Made by a program: the position numbers and the translations under genes. The notes below the pieces were generated by a model. It was not told the origin of the DNA and did no database searches. It saw only the letters and a program-made list of their open reading frames with translations. This document shows, piece by piece, positions 15,309 through 19,234 of a DNA stretch of 19,234 nt. Location of the stretch: contig CAZMRK010000547.1 in the NCBI GenBank assembly GCA_964568355.1, positions 1 to 19,234 on the forward strand. Direction: 5' to 3'. The stretch's first letter is position 1, and each line of letters begins with the position of its first letter. This DNA is from JAJPJX01 sp964568355 (GTDB lineage: Bacteria; Acidobacteriota; Terriglobia; Bryobacterales; Bryobacteraceae).

Positions 15309-15857
15309 TCACAAGGATTTCCAAAGAAGAAACAGCAGCCCGACAAGGAATCCGGCGGCCGCCTGATATTCCTCGTTTTTTAGATAAAGGGAGGGCTGAA
15401 AAGGTTGCGAAGATTTTTCCGCCCGCCAGCGGGGCCAAAGCGCCGGCACCCGGTCGGCGTACTCCGCGTACTCCGGGAAGAGGCGCCGGAGGTGCTGCTC
15501 CTCCAGTTCGATCACCGGCAGATAGATGAAAAGGAACACCGCGGCAAAGAGGATCCCCAGGCCGAGGCTGCGCGCCGCCACCACCAGACCTGCCGCCACC
15601 GACAAGGTTCCCAGATAAAGCGGATTGCGGGTGTGGGCGTATGGGCCCCCGGTCGCCAGTTGCTGATTCTTCGCCAGGTGGCCGGCAGCCCAGGCGCGCA
15701 AGGCCAATCCTGCCAGTGAGATAGGTGTGCCCCACCATAAGGAGGCCGGGTTCGGATGCGAAAACCAGGCGAATGCTGCTACCAGCAGAAAACCCGACGG
15801 CACGCGTAGCCGGGCGACAAAATCAGCGTAGGGCTTGGGGAACCGGTAATGGGGCAT
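15309..15857 (-). CDS. Isoprenylcysteine carboxyl methyltransferase-like membrane protein
   Basis: This 182-aa protein belongs to the ICMT/PEMT-like family of integral membrane methyltransferases. Seen: hydrophobic segments near residues 20-36, 40-58, 85-115 and 158-180; the cofactor-side motif LATGGPYAHTRNPLYLG around residues 67-83; and EEQHLRRLFPEYAEYADRVP around 118-137, the usual EE..L...FG..Y..Y signature. Bacteria lack prenylated CaaX proteins, so the real substrate is not known; a lipid or isoprenoid-linked target is possible given the glycan-synthesis neighbours. Its ATG overlaps the waaC stop by one base (TGATG), so it is translationally coupled and shares the operon. Confidence 0.82.
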   Translation of the reverse strand: MPHYRFPKPYADFVARLRVPSGFLLVAAFAWFSHPNPASLWWGTPISLAGLALRAWAAGHLAKNQQLATGGPYAHTRNPLYLGTLSVAAGLVVAARSLGLGILFAAVFLFIYLPVIELEEQHLRRLFPEYAEYADRVPALWPRWRAEKSSQPFQPSLYLKNEEYQAAAGFLVGLLFLLWKSL

Positions 15858-16861
15858 CAGGCCAGGCAGCCGGCGGAATGGCGGCTCGAAATCAGGTGCG
15901 CTTTCAATGCGGTGAACACCGTTTCGGGGGAGATCTCTTGCATACTGGGGTCGATATTGGCCAGCCGTTTATAGCTGGTGACCGCGCGCGGGCTGCGGAG
16001 CACGGTGAAGGTCTCTCCGTAGGGGCCATTGCGCGCCGGATCGGTCGGTCCGAACAGCGCCACTCCCGGCTTGCCGAGCGCCGCCGCAAGGTGCATGGGA
16101 CCGCTGTCCACTCCTACCACGGCGGCTGCCTGGCGTGTGGCATGGATCAGCCCGCTGAGGCCGGTGGCGTTCGGCACCACGTCCGCAATTTCGGAGAATG
16201 CCGCCAGCGCCGCTGGTGGGCCGTTTAGCACCAGCGGAATCGCCAGCTCTTTCCGCAGCCGCTCTCCCAATTCCCGGAAGTATTCCAGGGGCCATTGCTT
16301 GGACTGCCATCCCGCCAGCGGCGAAGCCAGCACAAACGCACCATCGGGGAGCTGCCCTTCCGGTTTTCCCGGCGGCAAAGCGAAGCTGCGTAAAATACTT
16401 GACGCCCCCGCCGCCGCGGCCAGGTCCAGGTTCCGATCTACCACGTGCGCCGCCGTGCTGGCCGTCTTATTGGAATAGAAGAGCGCTGCTGCGCGCTCCC
16501 GCAACTGCGACTGATGAAATCCGAAGATGCGGTCCGCGCGCGAGAGCGAGGCCGTCAGCGCCGACTTGATCAGGCCCTGAAAGTCCACTGCAAAATCGTA
16601 GCGCCCCCGCCACAGTTCCCGGCAGCTTTCCCATAGGGAGGCCGGATTCCCGCGCCGCAGGCATACCACCCGGTCCACAAAGGGATTCTGTTCCAGCAGG
16701 GGATACCACTGCGGTTCGATCACCCAGGTGAGATGAGATCCCGGAAAGGAGTGCTTGAGCGACGCCACGGCCGGCAGCGTGTGCACGATATCCCCCATCG
16801 CGCCCAGCCGGACCACCAGAATCCGGCTGCCCGGGCTAGCCTGCTTGTCGCCGGTGTACAT
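15857..16861 (-). CDS. waaC: Lipopolysaccharide heptosyltransferase I-like (GT9)
   Basis: The 334-aa glycosyltransferase of family 9 transfers ADP-heptose to lipid A-Kdo or a similar acceptor on the cytoplasmic face. Seen: the N-terminal donor-fold start RILVVRLGAMGDIVHTLPAV (residues 13-32), HLTWVIEPQWYPLL, VDFQGLIKSALTA, the middle LASPLAGWQSKQWPLEYF, and the C-terminal GT-B signature VGVDSGPMHLAAALGKPGVALFG. The motif LGAMGDIVHTLPA favours WaaC over WaaF. Its ATG lies 26 nt inside the end of the upstream nucleotidyltransferase-like gene. Exact acceptor is inferred, since acidobacterial core structure may differ from the enteric one. Confidence 0.85.
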   Translation of the reverse strand: MYTGDKQASPGSRILVVRLGAMGDIVHTLPAVASLKHSFPGSHLTWVIEPQWYPLLEQNPFVDRVVCLRRGNPASLWESCRELWRGRYDFAVDFQGLIKSALTASLSRADRIFGFHQSQLRERAAALFYSNKTASTAAHVVDRNLDLAAAAGASSILRSFALPPGKPEGQLPDGAFVLASPLAGWQSKQWPLEYFRELGERLRKELAIPLVLNGPPAALAAFSEIADVVPNATGLSGLIHATRQAAAVVGVDSGPMHLAAALGKPGVALFGPTDPARNGPYGETFTVLRSPRAVTSYKRLANIDPSMQEISPETVFTALKAHLISSRHSAGCLA

Positions 16862-17231
16862 GTTCCACCAGTTGCCAGGACCGCCGCTCGTCCGCCGGCT
16901 CGAAATCGGCTACATTTTCGATCTGTAATGCTGCCAGAAGGGCTTCCCGTTTACCCGGCGCGGCAGTCACCACGTAGTCTATCACGCGGAGAGCCGCCGC
17001 CATTTCCGCTCTGGCGCGTTCGGACAGGATCGGCTCGGCGGGAGAACTGACCACGGCCAGCAGCTTGCCGCAGCCGGACTTCTTCCGCAGGCACTCCAGT
17101 TCGCGGGTCAGCCCCGCCAGCAGCACATCGAAATGGCCGGTGACCACCCCCAAAGGAGTACCCTCGCGGCGAAGCCGTTGGGCCAGTTCGATGGCGTCCT
17201 CGCGTGTCAGGATCTTGTTTCTGGTATCCAC
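16836..17231 (-). CDS. RfaE/HldE-like nucleotidyltransferase-fold protein, degenerate
   Basis: The protein is about 131 aa when started at GTG 17231 (VDTRNKILTREDAIELAQRL). The frame is open to 17345, but that part reads through the 3' end of waaF. GVVTGHFDVLLAGLTRELE aligns by eye with the nucleotidyltransferase signature VFTNGCFDLLHxGHxxyL of RfaE/HldE domain 2, followed by KLLAVVSSPAEPILSERARAEMAAALRVIDYVV, which fits the rest of that fold. The catalytic HxGH is replaced by LAGL, so ADP-heptose synthesis by the usual mechanism is doubtful. It overlaps waaF by 25 nt and waaC by 26 nt, strongly implying joint expression with both heptosyltransferases. It may be a regulatory or scaffold remnant or use another chemistry. 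Confidence 0.7.
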   Translation of the reverse strand: MDTRNKILTREDAIELAQRLRREGTPLGVVTGHFDVLLAGLTRELECLRKKSGCGKLLAVVSSPAEPILSERARAEMAAALRVIDYVVTAAPGKREALLAALQIENVADFEPADERRSWQLVEHVHRRQAG

Positions 17232-18241
17232 TCCGCTTCGCTCTCCCTCCAAAGTTCCAGTGCCAGGACACTCACCTGGTCCACGCTCACGCGCGTCATG
17301 CAGCGGTGATCGATCGGACACTCTCGCAGCAGGCACGGGCTGCACTCCACTTGCTCTCTCACCACCCGCGCCGAGGGTCCGGTGGGACCGGTGGTCACAT
17401 GGTCGGTGGCGCCGAATACGGCCACGGTCGGAATCCCCAGGGCGGAGGCGATGTGCATCGCCCCGGAGTCATTGGTGAGGAACAGGCGGCAGGCGGCGGC
17501 CAGGTCCACGAACTCCGCCAGCGTGGTCTCGCCCGCAAAGTTGCGGGTGACCACGCCCGCCGCCTCGATCTCCCGGGCCACTTTTCCACATAACTCACGC
17601 TCCCCCGCGGAGCCAAACAGCGCGACCGCAGCGCCGTGCTCGCGCGCTACGGCCGAGGCGGCGGCAGCAAACCGCTCGGGCAGCCAACGCTTGGCATTTC
17701 CGTAGGCGGCTCCGGGGCTGACGCCGATCACCGGCGGCGAGATTCCCGCCTGGCTCAGTTTCCCGATGCCGTCAGCGCGGGCCCCGGCGATGCCATCCAG
17801 CCGGATCGCCTGGATCGGCGGCAAGGCGTGCAATACGCCGGCGCGTCTCAGAAGCTCCAGATAATAAAAGCGTTCGTGCCGTGGAATCTCACCCGGCTGG
17901 GGCACCGGAACGGCATCGGTCAGCAGCCAGCCCCGGCCGTCGCGGTTATAGCCGATCCGCCGGGGGATCCGCGCCATCCATACCAGAAGCGCGGCGTCGA
18001 ACGCGTTTTGCAACAAAATGGCGCTATCGAAATCCTCTGCGCGCAATTTCGCCGCGAGGCTTCGCTTCGCGCCGAAGTCACGAAACCCCTTGCCAGGTGT
18101 ATAGGACATCACCCGGCTGATCGAAGACTCCCGCGCGTACAAACCTGCCACCCAGGGGCGAGCCAGAACGGCGATATCGGCGTTCGGATAGCGCTCCCGC
18201 ACGGCGCGGATCGCAGGCAGGGACATCACCGCGTCCCCCAC
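17207..18241 (-). CDS. waaF: Lipopolysaccharide heptosyltransferase II-like (GT9)
   Basis: The GT9 protein has MGDAVMSLPAIRAVRERYPNA at its start, ILLQNAFDAALLVWMARIPRRIGY, the sugar-nucleotide site GVSPGAAYGNAKRWLPERFA, and NDSGAMHIASALGIPTVAVFGATD; a Cys-rich end (ECSPCLLRECPIDHRCM) is usual for WaaF. The first canonical start is GTG 18241, giving 344 aa, but conserved residues KILIRATNW continue in frame upstream to at least 18268 with no ATG, GTG or TTG. The family normally begins with this strand, so the real start is probably a rare codon (CTG 18286 gives MLASTTKILIRATNWVGDA) or the sequence has a small error. It is the first gene of the four-gene unit. Confidence 0.88.
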   Translation of the reverse strand: MGDAVMSLPAIRAVRERYPNADIAVLARPWVAGLYARESSISRVMSYTPGKGFRDFGAKRSLAAKLRAEDFDSAILLQNAFDAALLVWMARIPRRIGYNRDGRGWLLTDAVPVPQPGEIPRHERFYYLELLRRAGVLHALPPIQAIRLDGIAGARADGIGKLSQAGISPPVIGVSPGAAYGNAKRWLPERFAAAASAVAREHGAAVALFGSAGERELCGKVAREIEAAGVVTRNFAGETTLAEFVDLAAACRLFLTNDSGAMHIASALGIPTVAVFGATDHVTTGPTGPSARVVREQVECSPCLLRECPIDHRCMTRVSVDQVSVLALELWRESEAEWIPETRS

Positions 18242-18308
18242 CCAATTGGTGGCTCGGATCAGGATCTTGGTAGTGGATGCAAGCAGCCTTCTTATTCTAT
18301 CAGGAGGG

Positions 18309-18335
18309 AGAAAGGGCGGACCGCGAAGTCCGCCC
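18309..18335 (-). terminator. Terminator behind the second Oar-like gene
   Basis: gggcggac (18314-18321) pairs with gtccgccc (18328-18335), loop of six. On the minus strand it is followed by TTTCT. It lies 24 nt after the outer-membrane protein's stop codon and just upstream of waaF. The short T stretch makes it moderate in strength. Confidence 0.65.
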
Positions 18336-18358
18336 CCGTGAAAGAAAGCAGTTGAAGC

Positions 18359-19234
18359 TTAGAAGTAAAACTTCAACGCCAGTTGGATGTTGCGTTCGCC
18401 CTGGGAGGTGTTGATTTCTCCGAAGGTCGGCGAGGTAATGTTCCGGCTGCTGGGTGCATTGAAGGTGGGCGTGTTGGTCAGGTTGAACGACTCTGCCCGG
18501 AATTCGAAGTACTTCCGCTCGGTGATGGAGAACGTTTTGCCGAGAGAGAAATCGAAGCGGGTCAGACCGGGACCGCGGGTGACGCCGTTGCCGGAGTTCC
18601 CGAAGGTGAACTGGGCCGGCTGGGCGTAGGCCGAAGGATCCAGCCAATGGGCGCCCAGGCCAACCACTTCGGAATTGTGCGGCGTCCCGACCACATCCGC
18701 GCGATAGCCGCGCGAGAGGGTGCCGGATACGTCGTTGGCGGTGATCGTCAAGGGGAAACCGGAGTGCAGCGTCAGGATGCCTCCTGCCCGCCAACCACCC
18801 AGGATTCCGTTCACGATTGGATTCCAGCCGGCTCCCATCGCCTTGCCTTTACCGAACGGCAGTTCGTAGAAGAATGAGCCGGTGAACATGTGGGTGGCGT
18901 CGAAGTAAGTAGGACCCCACTCGCCGGCTCGATTGTAAAGGTTTTGCATGTAGGCAGACTGGCTGCCGGCCTGACCGCCTTCGCCGTAGTAACCGATTGC
19001 GTCCGACATGCCGTGCGACCAGGTATAGGCGAGGGAGTACTCGATGCCTGAAGCATAGCGGTGCCGCAGTTCCACTTGCAGGGCATTGTATTTCTGGTTG
19101 CCATTGGATTCGGTGCCGGAGATCTGCGTAATCTGGCTCACCAGCGTCGGATTGCCTGCCAGGTACGGGCTGGGCAGGATCTGTCCGTTGGAGAGCTGCT
19201 TCTGGAAATAAGGCATCGGGACCACCAAGTGGGT
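18359..19234 (-). CDS. Oar-like TonB-dependent outer-membrane protein, C-terminal part (truncated by window)
   Basis: The reading frame is open to the window edge, so at least 292 C-terminal residues are present and the start lies outside. Seen: repeated barrel strands of the Oar type (YNALQVELRHRYASGIEYSL, AYTWSHGMSDAIGYYG, ATHMFTGSFFYELPFGKGK, GGWRAGGILTLHSGFPLTI), then RFDFSLGKTFSITERKYFEFR and AESFNLTNTPTFNAPS, ending in LALKFYF with the terminal aromatic of outer-membrane barrels. The strand motifs match the C-terminal part of the 6241-9399 protein (AYTWSHGMSDA versus SYTWSHALDVS, AESFNLTNTPTF versus SEFFNIFNTPYF), so they are paralogues. Substrate unknown. Confidence 0.88.
   Translation of the reverse strand, partial: THLVVPMPYFQKQLSNGQILPSPYLAGNPTLVSQITQISGTESNGNQKYNALQVELRHRYASGIEYSLAYTWSHGMSDAIGYYGEGGQAGSQSAYMQNLYNRAGEWGPTYFDATHMFTGSFFYELPFGKGKAMGAGWNPIVNGILGGWRAGGILTLHSGFPLTITANDVSGTLSRGYRADVVGTPHNSEVVGLGAHWLDPSAYAQPAQFTFGNSGNGVTRGPGLTRFDFSLGKTFSITERKYFEFRAESFNLTNTPTFNAPSSRNITSPTFGEINTSQGERNIQLALKFYF

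Noticed and set aside
16836..17345. Longer form of the nucleotidyltransferase-like gene from 17345
   Set aside because: The extra 38 residues read through the waaF 3' end, are low-complexity Arg/Gly/Pro, and have no homology to the family.

Overview
The window reads as a GC-rich bacterial chromosome segment, most likely from an Acidobacteriota member (Bryobacter/Solibacter-like). The reasons are two large Oar-type outer-membrane proteins (carboxypeptidase-regulatory domain plus TonB-type plug and barrel), a REP-associated tyrosine transposase with GTAG-containing inverted repeats, and a GT9 heptosyltransferase cluster. The taxonomic call is inference from gene content, not a database match.

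Region 1 (1-823): a compact transposon-like unit. A RAYT gene is bracketed by two 25-bp inverted repeats that match at 24 of 25 positions. It lies directly behind the branched-chain amino-acid operon, with the right repeat 12 nt past the cimA stop.

Region 2 (824-6063, minus strand): leader peptide - ilvB - ilvN - ilvC - cimA. The operon encodes both subunits of acetolactate synthase, ketol-acid reductoisomerase and (R)-citramalate synthase. Together these give common valine/isoleucine steps plus a threonine-independent route to 2-oxobutyrate. Upstream of ilvB I find an unlisted 35-codon ORF whose codons 20-31 hold 10 Ile/Val/Leu codons. It is followed by three mutually exclusive hairpins, the last a perfect 10-bp stem with a T6 tract. 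This is the layout of a classical ribosome-mediated transcription attenuator and is the best regulatory discovery in the window.

Region 3 (6064-9721): a divergent promoter region, a 1052-aa Oar-like outer-membrane protein gene, then a 322-nt spacer holding a nested GC-rich inverted repeat.

Region 4 (9722-15163): two co-directional genes. The first encodes a 587-aa protein related to 2-hydroxyacyl-CoA dehydratase components. The second encodes a 1191-aa protein with two ASKHA activase domains, each keeping its FeS cysteines, fused to a C-terminal activase-associated region. Their substrate is unknown. A strong intrinsic terminator ends the unit.

Region 5 (15259-18286, minus strand): overlapping genes waaF - degenerate nucleotidyltransferase-like gene - waaC - isoprenylcysteine-methyltransferase-like membrane protein, closed by its own terminator. 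It looks like a core-heptose/lipid A-linked glycan unit, but the nucleotidyltransferase-like protein lacks the HxGH motif and waaF lacks a canonical start at the point where homology begins.

Region 6 (18309-19234, minus strand): the C-terminal part of a second Oar-like outer-membrane protein, cut by the window edge, with a terminator behind it. I see no tRNA, rRNA or CRISPR array.
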